This document shows, piece after piece, positions 26,258 through 34,398 of a stretch of 64,000 nt of DNA. Position 1 is the stretch's first letter. Each line of letters starts with the position of its first letter. The translations under genes were made by a program, and so were the position numbers. This DNA comes from Bradyrhizobium manausense. GTDB taxonomy: Bacteria > Pseudomonadota > Alphaproteobacteria > Rhizobiales > Xanthobacteraceae. The notes under the pieces were generated by a model. It did not search any database and had not been told where the DNA came from. It saw only the letters and a list, made by a program, of their open reading frames with translations. The stretch is from assembly GCF_018131105.1 (NCBI RefSeq), contig NZ_JAFCJI010000001.1, positions 682,001-746,000 of the forward strand, given 5' to 3'.

Positions 26258-27241
26258 CTAATCCGCCACCAGCACGTCTGCCACGAACTTCGGCTCGCGC
26301 ACGGCCTGGCCCGTGAAGGGCGAGCCCTGCTCGAACCACGAACGCGGCGCGGGAGCGCCCCACAGCGTCTGGCGGCGCGGATCGCGCAGCGACCAGCGCA
26401 GCGGCTCGTGGTCGTGATCGCCGGTGAAGTAATCGCTTGTGTAGAGTTCGAGGCGATGTCCATCGGGGTCGCGGACATAGAGGAAGAATGCGTTTGAGAT
26501 GCCGTGGCGTCCGGGGCCGCGCTCGATGTTCTTCACAAAACCCTGTGAGGCCATGACGTCGCAGAGATGGATGATGTTCATCGCCGTCGGGGTCCAATAG
26601 GCGAAGTGGTGCAGGCGCGGGCCTTTGCCGTTGGTGATCGCAAAGTCGTGGACGTTGCCCTTGCGATGCATCCAGGCGGCGGCGATGCGTCCGTTGGCAC
26701 CGTCCTCTTCGGCATATTCGGTGAGGCGGAAGCCGAGGCGGGCGTAGAACTCGACAGTGTCCTGCACTTCTGGCGCGAAGACGTTGAAATGGTCGAGCCG
26801 CTGCGGGTGGCATCCCCTGTAGAGGTCGTAGCGGCGGAGCAGATGCGGCCGCCGGTCCATCGCCGCGTAGAGCTCGATCTGGAAGCCGAATGGATCGGTG
26901 AATTGCAGCGTGCGGCCCTGGAAGGGCTGATCGACGAAGGCGTAGCCGAGGCCGTTCTCGGAGAGGAATTTTGCGGCCTTGTCGAGATCGCCGTCGTTCC
27001 CGACCTTGAAGCCGAGCCTGTTACAGGCGGGCACCGCTGCCTTGCGCAGCACCAGCGAGTGGTGCTGATGTTCCTCGGCGGCGCGCAAATATACGACGTT
27101 GTCGTCGGCATCCTCGACATGCAGGCCGACAGTGGTCTCGTAGAACGCACGGCTCAACTTCAGATCGGTCACGTCGAGCACGACGTGGCTGGAGCGGATG
27201 ATGTTGAACGGCGGCTCGAAAACGTGTTGCGGTACGGGCAT
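26258..27241 (-). CDS. hpaD: 3,4-dihydroxyphenylacetate 2,3-dioxygenase (extradiol, VOC family)
   Basis: 327 residues from ATG 27241. It is a two-repeat vicinal-oxygen-chelate protein with metal ligands in the second repeat: His151 (RLDHFNVF), His211/212 (LHHFAYW) and Glu265 (HRLELYTSDYF). The family Tyr lies in FFLYVRDPDG. The C-terminal lid HEPLRWSLRDPRRQTLWG is characteristic of the Brevibacterium/Arthrobacter-type homoprotocatechuate dioxygenase. It opens the ring of homoprotocatechuate to 5-carboxymethyl-2-hydroxymuconate semialdehyde. The next genes upstream in the operon are hpaE, hpaF and hpaH. Confidence 0.92.
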   Translation of the reverse strand: MPVPQHVFEPPFNIIRSSHVVLDVTDLKLSRAFYETTVGLHVEDADDNVVYLRAAEEHQHHSLVLRKAAVPACNRLGFKVGNDGDLDKAAKFLSENGLGYAFVDQPFQGRTLQFTDPFGFQIELYAAMDRRPHLLRRYDLYRGCHPQRLDHFNVFAPEVQDTVEFYARLGFRLTEYAEEDGANGRIAAAWMHRKGNVHDFAITNGKGPRLHHFAYWTPTAMNIIHLCDVMASQGFVKNIERGPGRHGISNAFFLYVRDPDGHRLELYTSDYFTGDHDHEPLRWSLRDPRRQTLWGAPAPRSWFEQGSPFTGQAVREPKFVADVLVAD

Positions 27242-27267
27242 TGCGTTTCCCCAGGGAATGACGAGCG

Positions 27268-28806
27268 TCAGAGGCCCAGTTTCTGAATCTTGTGCGTGCC
27301 CCGCGCCAGCGAGACGTGCTTGGTTTCCATGTAGAAGTCGAACGAGTAGTCGCCACCGTCGCGGCCGATGCCCGAGGCTTTCATGCCGCCGAACGGCGTC
27401 GGAAGATGACGAACGTTTTCCGAGTTCAGCCAGATCATGCCGGCTTCCAGCGCATCGGCAACGCGCAAGGCGCGGCCGACATCATTGGTCCAGACATAGC
27501 CGGTCAGGCCGTAGCGAATGTCGTTGGCGATCTCGATCGCGTCCGCTTCGTCCTTGAAGGGGAGCACGGTGAGGAAGGGGCCGAACACCTCTTCCTGCGC
27601 CACGCGCATCTTGCCATGTGCGCCGGTGACCAGCGTCGGCTCGACATAATGTCCGCCGCCCGGGCCGTCATGGGCCTTGCCACCGACCGCAATGGTGGCG
27701 CCGTCCTGCCGCGCCACGTCGAAGTACGAGCACACCTTTGCCAGGTGCCGTTCGTGGATCAGCGGTCCGATCTCGGTCGCCGGGTCGAGGGGATGGCCAA
27801 CCTTCAGCGCCTTGACGCGGGCGGTCAGCTTCTCCACGAATTTGTCGGCGATGCTCTGCTGGACAAGCAGGCGGCTGGACGAGGTGCAACGCTCGCCGTT
27901 GAGCGAGTAGATCATGAACACGACCGCGTCGAGCGCGCGATCGAGATCGGCATCGTCGAACACGATCACCGGGTTCTTGCCGCCAAGCTCGAAATGTACG
28001 CGCTTCAAGGTGGGCGCGCCCTGAACCATGATGGCCGATCCCGTCGCGCTCTCGCCGACGAAGCCGATCGCCTTGATGGCTGGGTGCTCGGTCAGCGCCT
28101 TGCCGGCCTCTTCGCCAAAGCCGTGCACGGTGTTGAGCACGCCGTCGGGGACGCCGGCCTCCTTGACGAGCCGCGCCAGAATGGCGGCCGTCACCGGCGA
28201 CCACTCCGCCGGCTTGTGCACGACGGTGCAGCCGGCCGCCAGCGCCGGGGCGATCTTCCAGGTCGAGAGCATGAACGGCGTATTCCACGGCGTGATCACG
28301 CCGACCGGGCCGATCGGCACGCGGGTCGAGATATTCCAGTGCTCGTCGCTCGGTGTGTTCTGGCCGTCGCGCGCCTCCGCGCATTTGTCGGCGAAGAAAC
28401 GGAAGTTTTCGGCGGCGCGGATCGCGGCCTTGGCCATGAAGCGATAGGCCTGGCCGGTGTCGATGCATTCGAGCACCGCGATGTCGTCCGCATTGTCCTC
28501 GATCGCGTCGGCCACGCGATGCAGCAGTTTCTTCCGCATCGCCGGCCCCATCTCGCGCCAGGACTTGAAGGCGAGCGAGGCAGCCGTCGCCGCTGCGTCG
28601 ATGTCCTCGGCGTTGCCGCGCGCGACGGTCGCGAGCACCGTACCGTCGACCGGGGACTTCGTCTCGAAGGTCTGGCCGGAAATCGAAGGCACGATCTTGC
28701 CGTCGATCATGTGACCGATGCCGTCGGCGGCAAGCTTCTTCAGCAGCGGCGCGACGCGGTCGCGGTTGGCCTGGAACACATCGGCTTTCGGCGTGGGCTT
28801 ATCCAT
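27268..28806 (-). CDS. hpaE: 5-carboxymethyl-2-hydroxymuconate semialdehyde dehydrogenase
   Basis: A 512-residue NAD-dependent aldehyde dehydrogenase from ATG 28806, overlapping the hpaF stop by 8 bp. It has the catalytic Asn region TPWNTPFMLSTWK, the general-base Glu in VHFELGGKNPVIVF and the nucleophilic Cys in GERCTSSSRLLVQ. It oxidises the ring-cleavage semialdehyde to 5-carboxymethyl-2-hydroxymuconate. The assignment to hpaE among aldehyde dehydrogenases rests on the flanking hpaD and hpaF genes and overall resemblance. Confidence 0.92.
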   Translation of the reverse strand: MDKPTPKADVFQANRDRVAPLLKKLAADGIGHMIDGKIVPSISGQTFETKSPVDGTVLATVARGNAEDIDAAATAASLAFKSWREMGPAMRKKLLHRVADAIEDNADDIAVLECIDTGQAYRFMAKAAIRAAENFRFFADKCAEARDGQNTPSDEHWNISTRVPIGPVGVITPWNTPFMLSTWKIAPALAAGCTVVHKPAEWSPVTAAILARLVKEAGVPDGVLNTVHGFGEEAGKALTEHPAIKAIGFVGESATGSAIMVQGAPTLKRVHFELGGKNPVIVFDDADLDRALDAVVFMIYSLNGERCTSSSRLLVQQSIADKFVEKLTARVKALKVGHPLDPATEIGPLIHERHLAKVCSYFDVARQDGATIAVGGKAHDGPGGGHYVEPTLVTGAHGKMRVAQEEVFGPFLTVLPFKDEADAIEIANDIRYGLTGYVWTNDVGRALRVADALEAGMIWLNSENVRHLPTPFGGMKASGIGRDGGDYSFDFYMETKHVSLARGTHKIQKLGL

Positions 28807-29197
28807 GGGCGGCCACCACTTTCAGGGCTTCGTGGATGTTGTTGCGCTTCCAGCTGGTGTCCTTGTCGTTGATCTGCATGTCGAACGACAAAGCGAATTT
28901 GCTGGCGGCGAAGACGGGGTCGAGATGTTTCGAGAGCGCCTGGAACACATGCTCGCCGGCTTTCTGGCGCGTGGCGAGATCGCGGCCCTCGCCGATGCGG
29001 AGCACCATGTCGAGAAAGCCGTAGTCGTGCCCGGCATCGGCAATCGCATAATGCTCGCACCTGACAGCGCGGACGCGGATGCCGCCGAGCGGGAAGGTGC
29101 CGGTCTCGACCGCTGCCTTGCGCACCACTTCGCAGACGACGCCGATGTCGAGACGGCTATCGAGATTGGCCGAATATTCGATCGTGAAATGCGGCAT
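28799..29197 (-). CDS. hpaF: 5-carboxymethyl-2-hydroxymuconate delta-isomerase
   Basis: 132 residues from ATG 29197. After Met removal the catalytic Pro1 is exposed (MPHFTIEYSANL), as in the tautomerase superfamily and the HpcD isomerase. The body RAVRCEHYAIADAGHDYGF and FALSFDMQINDKDTSWKRNNIHE matches the family and its length near 125-130. It converts the hydroxymuconate from HpaE to the 5-oxo isomer that HpaG-type enzymes decarboxylate. It overlaps hpaE by 8 bp. Confidence 0.93.
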   Translation of the reverse strand: MPHFTIEYSANLDSRLDIGVVCEVVRKAAVETGTFPLGGIRVRAVRCEHYAIADAGHDYGFLDMVLRIGEGRDLATRQKAGEHVFQALSKHLDPVFAASKFALSFDMQINDKDTSWKRNNIHEALKVVAAHG

Positions 29198-29229
29198 GGC
29201 GGTTTCACTCCCTGTGTATTCTTATCGCT

Positions 29230-30036
29230 TCAAGCGAAGTAGCAGCTGACCGAGCCGTATGCGCCATAATCGGCTTGAATTGTGTCGCCCTTGCGGGTCT
29301 CGATCGGACGGATGAAGGAGCCGGCGAGCACGACCTGGCCGGGCTCGAGCGCAAGGCCGAGCGGCGCGATCTTGTTGGCGAGCCATGCAACGGCGGTTGC
29401 AGGATGATTGAGCACGCCGGCGGCAAGGCCGGTCTCCTCGAGCTGACCGTTCCTGAAGCAGAGCGCACCGATCCAGCGCAGGTCCGCATCGAGCGGACGG
29501 ATCGGCCGTCCGCCGAGCACGATGCCGGCATTGGCAGCGTTGTCCGCGATGGTGTCGTAGATCTTTCGCGTGGCCTTGGTCTTAGGATCGACGCGCTCGA
29601 TCCGCGTATCCAGAATCTCCAGCGCCGGCACCACGAAGTCGGTCGCGTTGAGCACGTCGAACATCGTGCAATCGGGCCCCGACAGGCGCCTGCTCATGAC
29701 GAAGGCGAGTTCGGCTTCGACGCGGGTCGCGATGAAGCGCTCGGTCGGGACGAGGCCGCCATCGGCAAAGAACATGTCGTCGAGCAGCACGCCGGAGTCA
29801 GGCTCGTTGATGCTGAGCGCGCTCTGCATCGCCTTCGAGGTCAGGCCGATCTTGTGGCCCTTGACGATGCGTCCCTCAGCAATCTTGACGTCGACCCAGG
29901 CCTTCTGAATCGCGTAGGCATCGGTAATGGTGATGTCGGGGAAATCCTGCGAGAGCTGCCGGATCTGCACGCGGGTCTTCTCCGCCTGGTGCAGACGGCT
30001 CGCGCAAGCCCGGATATCGTCGTTGGAAAGCGCCAT
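29230..30036 (-). CDS. hpaH: 2-oxo-hept-3-ene-1,7-dioate hydratase
   Basis: 268 residues from ATG 30036; the upstream in-frame start at 30051 is an alternative. It is of the MhpD/HpcG hydratase family: [13 protein letters not shown] near residues 60-72, DDMFFADGG, the metal-binding [16 protein letters not shown] with acidic ligands, [12 protein letters not shown] and the C-terminal [18 protein letters not shown]. It adds water to 2-oxohept-3-enedioate to give the aldol substrate of HpaI. It is the first gene of the operon, divergent from hpaR. Confidence 0.92.
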   Translation of the reverse strand: MALSNDDIRACASRLHQAEKTRVQIRQLSQDFPDITITDAYAIQKAWVDVKIAEGRIVKGHKIGLTSKAMQSALSINEPDSGVLLDDMFFADGGLVPTERFIATRVEAELAFVMSRRLSGPDCTMFDVLNATDFVVPALEILDTRIERVDPKTKATRKIYDTIADNAANAGIVLGGRPIRPLDADLRWIGALCFRNGQLEETGLAAGVLNHPATAVAWLANKIAPLGLALEPGQVVLAGSFIRPIETRKGDTIQADYGAYGSVSCYFA

Positions 30037-30070
30037 CGGTGATCCAGCCAAAATCGTGGTGCCGGGAGAT

Positions 30071-30086
30071 ACTTAACATGTTAAGT
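30071..30086. promoter_or_regulatory. perfect 16-bp palindrome, candidate HpaR operator
   Basis: ACTTAACATGTTAAGT is a perfect palindrome midway in the 112-bp gap between the divergent hpaH and hpaR starts. MarR-family dimers bind AT-rich palindromes of this size in divergent promoters, so it is the natural site for autoregulation and control of the hpa operon by the adjacent regulator. Confidence 0.7.
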
Positions 30087-30148
30087 GAATTCGTCAAACG
30101 GAAATTGGCTTGCTGCACTGCAAACGTTTTGCGGACTGAAAGGGCATC

Positions 30149-30667
30149 ATGACGAAGAGACCGGCCGATCCCGCGAACGGACACCCGCCTGCCGCGCGCC
30201 AGGTGCCGATGCGTGATTTCTCGCGCTCGCTGCCGATGTCGCTGCTCAGGGCGCGTGAAGCCGTGATGCGGCAGTTTCGTCCGAAACTGCGCGAGCATGG
30301 ATTGACCGAGCAGCAATGGCGCATCCTCCGCGCGCTGGCCTCGATCGAGGCGGCGGAGGTCACGGAACTCGCGCGCACCGCCTTTCTCCTTGGACCAAGC
30401 CTATCGCGCATCCTGCGCGATCTCGAAGCGCGCAATTTGATCGAGCGCAAGACCGCGAAGACGGACCAACGGCGCAGCATGGTCTCAATCTCGAAAGAGG
30501 GCGTGAAGCTGATGGCCTCCGTCGCGCCGTCCTCGGAGGCGATCTATGCCGAGATCACGCAGCGTTTCGGCGCCCGCAAGCTCGCCGAGCTGCAGGAAAT
30601 GCTCGGAGAGCTCGAACAGAGTCTGACTGGACTAGGCGGCGGCGACGGGGCAGGTGCCGACGAGTGA
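30149..30667 (+). CDS. hpaR: MarR-family regulator of homoprotocatechuate degradation (HpaR)
   Basis: 172 residues from ATG 30149 with AAAGGG upstream. The winged helix has LTEQQWRILRALASIEAAEVTELAR, recognition helix LGPSLSRILRDLEARNLIERK, then the wing AKTDQRRSMVSISKEG. The SRSLPMSLLRAREAVM-type N-terminus is the signature of HpaR. It probably represses the divergent hpa operon until homoprotocatechuate or 4-hydroxyphenylacetate is present; ligand identity is inferred from context. Confidence 0.9.
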   Translation: MTKRPADPANGHPPAARQVPMRDFSRSLPMSLLRAREAVMRQFRPKLREHGLTEQQWRILRALASIEAAEVTELARTAFLLGPSLSRILRDLEARNLIERKTAKTDQRRSMVSISKEGVKLMASVAPSSEAIYAEITQRFGARKLAELQEMLGELEQSLTGLGGGDGAGADE

Positions 30668-30974
30668 AACCAGATTTGCGCGGGCGGGCGGCGACAGCCA
30701 TGGACATCCCTGCTGTTTTTCGGTCAGAGGTGCTGATTCCCGGCGATCCCGAGCGGAAAAGCCCGCTCACGCGCACCAAAAAGGCGTCCCTTGCCGGAGG
30801 CACCCGGGTAGCGATAGTCGCCGCCAGACCGCGAGGCCGGCATCCCGAGGGCGATTGCATAGGTCTTGCGTCATTGCGAGCGTAGCGCGGCGACCCGGTT
30901 CGCGGTAACAGCGAGGGGCTGTCGCGGCGCTCGTGATCGTGACGAAGGCTCAAATAACAAAGAAGGAAGGCAAC
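30668..30974. other. non-coding stretch between hpaR and the aldolase gene
   Basis: About 307 bp. The only recognised element is a short half-copy of repeat family A (TGCGTCATTGCGAGCGTAGC near 30870-30887). A frame stays open through much of it but has no recognisable protein pattern. The aldolase ribosome site (AAGGAAGG) lies at 30963-30970. Confidence 0.5.
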
Positions 30975-31751
30975 GTGGCGAACAAGGTCAAGGAAATCTG
31001 GAAGTCGGGCAAGGCCGTGGTCAACGCGTGGCTCGCTATTCCCTCCGGCTTCTCGGCTGAGATGATCGCGCAATGCGGCTTCGACAGCGTCACCGTCGAC
31101 ATGCAGCACGGCGTGCAGGACTATCTGTCGATGGTGCAGTGCTTCCAGGCGATGGACAAGCACCCGGTCACCCCGATGGTCCGCGTGCCCTGGAACGAAC
31201 CCGGCATCATCGGCAAGGTGCTCGACGGCGGCGCCTACGGCGTGATCTGCCCGATGGTCAACACGCCGCAGGAAGCCAGAAACCTCGTTTCCTACTCCAA
31301 GTACCCGCCGAAGGGCGTCCGCTCCAACGGCCCGATCCGCGCCGGCATGTACGGCACCGCGGGCTCCTACCAGAAGACGGCCAACGACGACATCGTGCTG
31401 CTGCCGATGATGGAGACCAAGACGGCGGTCGAAAACATGGAAGCAATCCTCGACGTCGAGGGTCTGAACGGTGTCTATATCGGCCCGTCCGACCTCGGCT
31501 TCTCCTATGGTCTCGAGCCGAAGCTCGATCGCACCGAGCCCGAGATCCTCGCGATCTACGACAAGATCATCAAGGAGTGCGACAAGCGTGGGCTCTTCCC
31601 GGGCATCCATTGCAGCGGCGCCGAGGGTGCCGCGCGCGCCATCAACATGGGCTTCAAGCTGGTGACGCTGTCGAACGAGGTCGGCATGATGACGACCTAC
31701 GCCAAGATGCAGGTCAATGCGACCCGCAAGGACTCGGCCGGCAAGGCCTGA
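30975..31751 (+). CDS. HpcH/HpaI aldolase family protein
   Basis: 258 residues from GTG 30975 directly behind AAGGAAGG; the upstream in-frame GTG at 30933 lacks a ribosome site. It is a class II pyruvate aldolase fold with VTVDMQHG (catalytic His), the PMVRVPWNEP pyruvate-binding Arg, and the metal ligands Glu in MMETKTAVEN and Asp in YIGPSDLGFS. In the hpa pathway HpaI splits 4-hydroxy-2-oxoheptanedioate to pyruvate and succinate semialdehyde. However, the next gene is a sugar-acid dehydratase, so a 2-keto-3-deoxy-sugar-acid aldolase (GarL-like) role is equally possible. Confidence 0.88.
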   Translation: MANKVKEIWKSGKAVVNAWLAIPSGFSAEMIAQCGFDSVTVDMQHGVQDYLSMVQCFQAMDKHPVTPMVRVPWNEPGIIGKVLDGGAYGVICPMVNTPQEARNLVSYSKYPPKGVRSNGPIRAGMYGTAGSYQKTANDDIVLLPMMETKTAVENMEAILDVEGLNGVYIGPSDLGFSYGLEPKLDRTEPEILAIYDKIIKECDKRGLFPGIHCSGAEGAARAINMGFKLVTLSNEVGMMTTYAKMQVNATRKDSAGKA

Positions 31752-31820
31752 TTTCGCTGTGTCCCGGACGCGGAGTGCCGCTCCGCAGGGCCGGGACCCA
31801 GTTGGCAACCTCACACGTGG

Positions 31821-31868
31821 GCCCCGGATCAGCAGCGCACCGCTTTCGCGCTGCGCAGCATCCGGGGC
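31821..31868. repeat. hairpin repeat between aldolase and dehydratase genes
   Basis: Outer arms GCCCCGGAT and ATCCGGGGC enclose an inner GCAGCGC...GCGCTGC stem, giving a long, near-perfect hairpin. A second CCCGG-rich palindrome precedes it at about 31760-31800. It is similar in design to the other intergenic repeats of the window. Confidence 0.7.
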
Positions 31869-31898
31869 ACGATAACTTGAAGACCCAAGGAGACTCCC

Positions 31899-33422
31899 AT
31901 GACCATCAGCCCCGTCATCCGCCTGCATCCCGCTGATGGCGTGCTGATCGCGCGCGCGAGCCTGCCGCCGGGAACGGTGGTTGCCGATGGTGTCACCACG
32001 GTCGAGCGCATTCCTTCCGGCCACAAGGTCGCGATCAAGCCGATCGCCGTGGGCGAGCCTGTCATCCGCTACGGCCAGATCATCGGCTTTGCGACCCAGG
32101 CCATCGCGCCGGGCCAGCACGTGCACGTCCAGAACATCGGCATGGGCGATTTCGCCAAGGACTACGCCTATTGCGCCGACGTCAAGCCGACGCCGAATTT
32201 CGATCTGCCGGCAACCTTCGAAGGCATCCGCCGTCCGGACGGACGCGTCGCCACGCGCAACTATATCGGCATCCTCACCTCGGTGAATTGCAGCGCGCAT
32301 GTCGCTGGCCTCGTAGCCGACGTCTTCAAGAAGAACCCTTTCACTGGCGACAACCCGCTGGCCGAATTCCCCAATGTCGATGGTGTCGTCGCGCTGACCC
32401 ACAAGACCGGCTGCGGCATGACGCAGAACGAGCCGCTCGCGCTGCTCCGTCGCACGCTCGGCGGCTACGCGCGGCACGTGAATTTCTCGCACGTCATTGT
32501 GCTCGGCCTCGGCTGCGAGGTGAACCAGATCGGCGGGCTGATGGAAGAGCAGAAGCTCGCCGGTCGCCTGCGTGCGATGGACATCCAGGAAGTCGGCGGC
32601 ACCCGCAAGACGGTGGAAGCCGGCATCGCCTTCGTGCGCGAGGCGCTCGCGGACTCCAACAAGGTCAAGCGCGAATCCGTGCCGGTGAGCGAACTCACCG
32701 TGGCCCTGCAGTGCGGCGGCTCGGACGGCTATTCCGGCGTCTCCGCCAACCCTGCGCTGGGCGCGGCCAGCGATCTCATCGTGCGTCACGGCGGCACCGT
32801 GATCCTCTCGGAGACGCCCGAAACCTATGGCGCCGAGCATCTGCTCACGCGCCGCGCGGTCAGCCGCGAGGTCGGTGAGAAGCTGGTCGATCTCATGCGC
32901 TGGTGGGACGAATACACCGAGCGCGAAGGCGCCGAGATGAACGCCAATCCGAGCCCCGGCAACAAGGCCGGCGGCCTCACCACCATTCTCGAAAAGTCCC
33001 TCGGCGCGATGGCCAAGGCTGGCACCACCAATCTCGTCGACGTCGTGCGCTATGCCGAGCCGGTGACCAAGCGCGGTTTCGTGTTCATGGATACGCCCGG
33101 CTACGATCCGGTCGCGGCCACCGGCCAGGTCGCCGGCGGCGCCAACCTCGTCTGCTTCACCACGGGCCGCGGCAGCGTGTTCGGCTGCAAGCCCGCGCCC
33201 TCGATCAAGCTTGCCACCAACACGCCCATGTACAAGCGCATGGAAGACGACATGGACGTCAATTGCGGCACCATCCTCGAAGGCGAGGAGAGCGTCCAGG
33301 AGTGCGGCCAGCGCATCTTCGATCTGATCCTGAAGACCGCCTCCGGCCAGCCGACCAAGAGCGAGAGCTTCGATTTCGGCGGCGCCGAGTTCGCGCCCTG
33401 GGTGCTGGGCGCGACGATGTGA
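31899..33422 (+). CDS. UxaA family hydro-lyase (altronate/galactarate dehydratase-like)
   Basis: 507 residues from ATG 31899 behind AAGGAGA. The N-terminal SAF domain covers roughly the first 90 residues (DGVLIARASLPPGT...), followed by the UxaA catalytic domain with RPDGRVATRNYIGILTSVNCSA, ALTHKTGCGMTQNEPLALL, VILGLGCEVNQIGGLMEEQ and FMDTPGYDPVAATGQVAGGANLVCFTTGRGSVFGC. Fused SAF and UxaA parts match GarD/UxaA enzymes that dehydrate aldonic or aldaric acids using a metal. Paired with the upstream aldolase it would give sugar acid to 2-keto-3-deoxy acid to pyruvate plus an aldehyde. The substrate is undetermined. Confidence 0.88.
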   Translation: MTISPVIRLHPADGVLIARASLPPGTVVADGVTTVERIPSGHKVAIKPIAVGEPVIRYGQIIGFATQAIAPGQHVHVQNIGMGDFAKDYAYCADVKPTPNFDLPATFEGIRRPDGRVATRNYIGILTSVNCSAHVAGLVADVFKKNPFTGDNPLAEFPNVDGVVALTHKTGCGMTQNEPLALLRRTLGGYARHVNFSHVIVLGLGCEVNQIGGLMEEQKLAGRLRAMDIQEVGGTRKTVEAGIAFVREALADSNKVKRESVPVSELTVALQCGGSDGYSGVSANPALGAASDLIVRHGGTVILSETPETYGAEHLLTRRAVSREVGEKLVDLMRWWDEYTEREGAEMNANPSPGNKAGGLTTILEKSLGAMAKAGTTNLVDVVRYAEPVTKRGFVFMDTPGYDPVAATGQVAGGANLVCFTTGRGSVFGCKPAPSIKLATNTPMYKRMEDDMDVNCGTILEGEESVQECGQRIFDLILKTASGQPTKSESFDFGGAEFAPWVLGATM

Positions 33423-33447
33423 TCGAGCGAATGGCGAATAGGCAGTA

Positions 33448-33474
33448 GCGAACAGACGGCCACCGGCTGTTCGC
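33448..33474 (+). terminator. hairpin downstream of the dehydratase gene
   Basis: GCGAACAG (33448-33455) and CTGTTCGC (33467-33474) pair perfectly around an 11-base loop, 26 bp after the dehydratase stop. There is no T tract, so this is a candidate only. Confidence 0.4.
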
Positions 33475-33564
33475 CGTTACCAACTCGCCGTCTTGCCGGT
33501 CGACGGCATCATCGTCGGCTCGCCGAAGCAGAAGCTCGCCGTGGACGTGCTGCTGGTGGAGTGA
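33475..33564 (+). pseudogene. possible remnant of a protein C-terminus
   Basis: A frame ending at TGA 33562-33564 reads QLAVLPVDGIIVGSPKQKL then AVDVLLVE, which looks like genuine protein, but it is closed a short way upstream and has no start. It may be the tail of a decayed gene. I could not identify the parent family. The rest of the 300-bp gap to 33723 holds the hairpin at 33448-33474 and a TTAAC-ACGCT-GTTAA inverted repeat at 33658-33672. Confidence 0.3.
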
Positions 33565-33657
33565 TCGTAGTTTCACCGCTCCCGCTGATGAACGAATGCG
33601 TCCGGGGGCGGGAGATTTGTTTCGGTGTGTTTCCTGGATGTGACGAGCGGCCGTTCA

Positions 33658-33672
33658 TTAACACGCTGTTAA
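33658..33672. promoter_or_regulatory. TTAAC-N5-GTTAA inverted repeat upstream of the formyltransferase gene
   Basis: Perfect 5-bp arms lie 52 bp ahead of the formyltransferase ATG, in an otherwise GC-rich leader. It could be a regulator site. Confidence 0.3.
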
Positions 33673-33723
33673 CGCTACCCCGCGACATATTGGCCCACTT
33701 TCAACGCTGCTGAAGCCGAGCCG

Positions 33724-34398
33724 ATGGTCGAGGGACTTGCATTGCTGACGGAGACCGCCGAACAGGTGGCGCTGTCGCGGATCCTGCGAAGCTTCAGACC
33801 GGATCTGGCGATCTGGCCGGCGGCTGATATCGAGGAGCTTCGCAAGCTCGGGCCCGCTTCTCTCCGCAACGCCCGGCTGGTCGCCTTCGCCTCCGGCGTC
33901 ATCGTGCCGGCGGATCTGCTCGCGCGCTTCGGCCACGGCGCGTATAATTTTCATCCGGGTCCGCCGAACTATCCGGGCTGGGCGCCGGCTCATTTCGCGC
34001 TCTATGACCGCGCAGACAGCTTCGGCGTGACCTTTCACGCCATGGCGGAACGGGTCGATTCCGGTGCGATCCTCGACGTCGTTTCGTTCCCGATTCCGCA
34101 AGCCTGCAGCCTCATGGAGCTCGGCGAGCTCGCCTATGCCCATCTGCTGCAATTGTTCGAGGTGTGGGCCGAGCCTCTGGCGCGCGAGACCTCGCTGACC
34201 GCGCGCTGCGCTGTGTCCTGGAGCGGCCGCACCAATACGCGCCGCGGCTACAGGCAGGCCTGCGATATTCCACTGGATATTTCCCGGGACGAGCTGTGGC
34301 GCCGCATGCGCGCCTTCGGCGGCAATCATTACGGGATCGCGCCGGCGATCAATCTGCACGGTGTCACCTTCACGGCGTCACCTCCGGAGACCACATGA
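33724..34398 (+). CDS. formyltransferase family protein
   Basis: A 224-residue protein with the methionyl-tRNA/GART-type formyltransferase fold, chosen from ATG 33724. The catalytic triad is visible: Asn75 and His77 in YNFHPGPPNYPGW, and Asp112 in AERVDSGAILD. The C-terminal region (NTRRGYRQACDIPLDISRDELWRRMRAFGG) is unlike Fmt and too short for the OB domain, so it is not the housekeeping Fmt. The downstream TPR/ATP-grasp gene overlaps by 4 bp (ATGA), implying translational coupling. It likely formylates an amino group on a sugar, amino acid or peptide intermediate, probably from 10-formyl-THF; the substrate is unknown. Confidence 0.82.
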   Translation: MVEGLALLTETAEQVALSRILRSFRPDLAIWPAADIEELRKLGPASLRNARLVAFASGVIVPADLLARFGHGAYNFHPGPPNYPGWAPAHFALYDRADSFGVTFHAMAERVDSGAILDVVSFPIPQACSLMELGELAYAHLLQLFEVWAEPLARETSLTARCAVSWSGRTNTRRGYRQACDIPLDISRDELWRRMRAFGGNHYGIAPAINLHGVTFTASPPETT

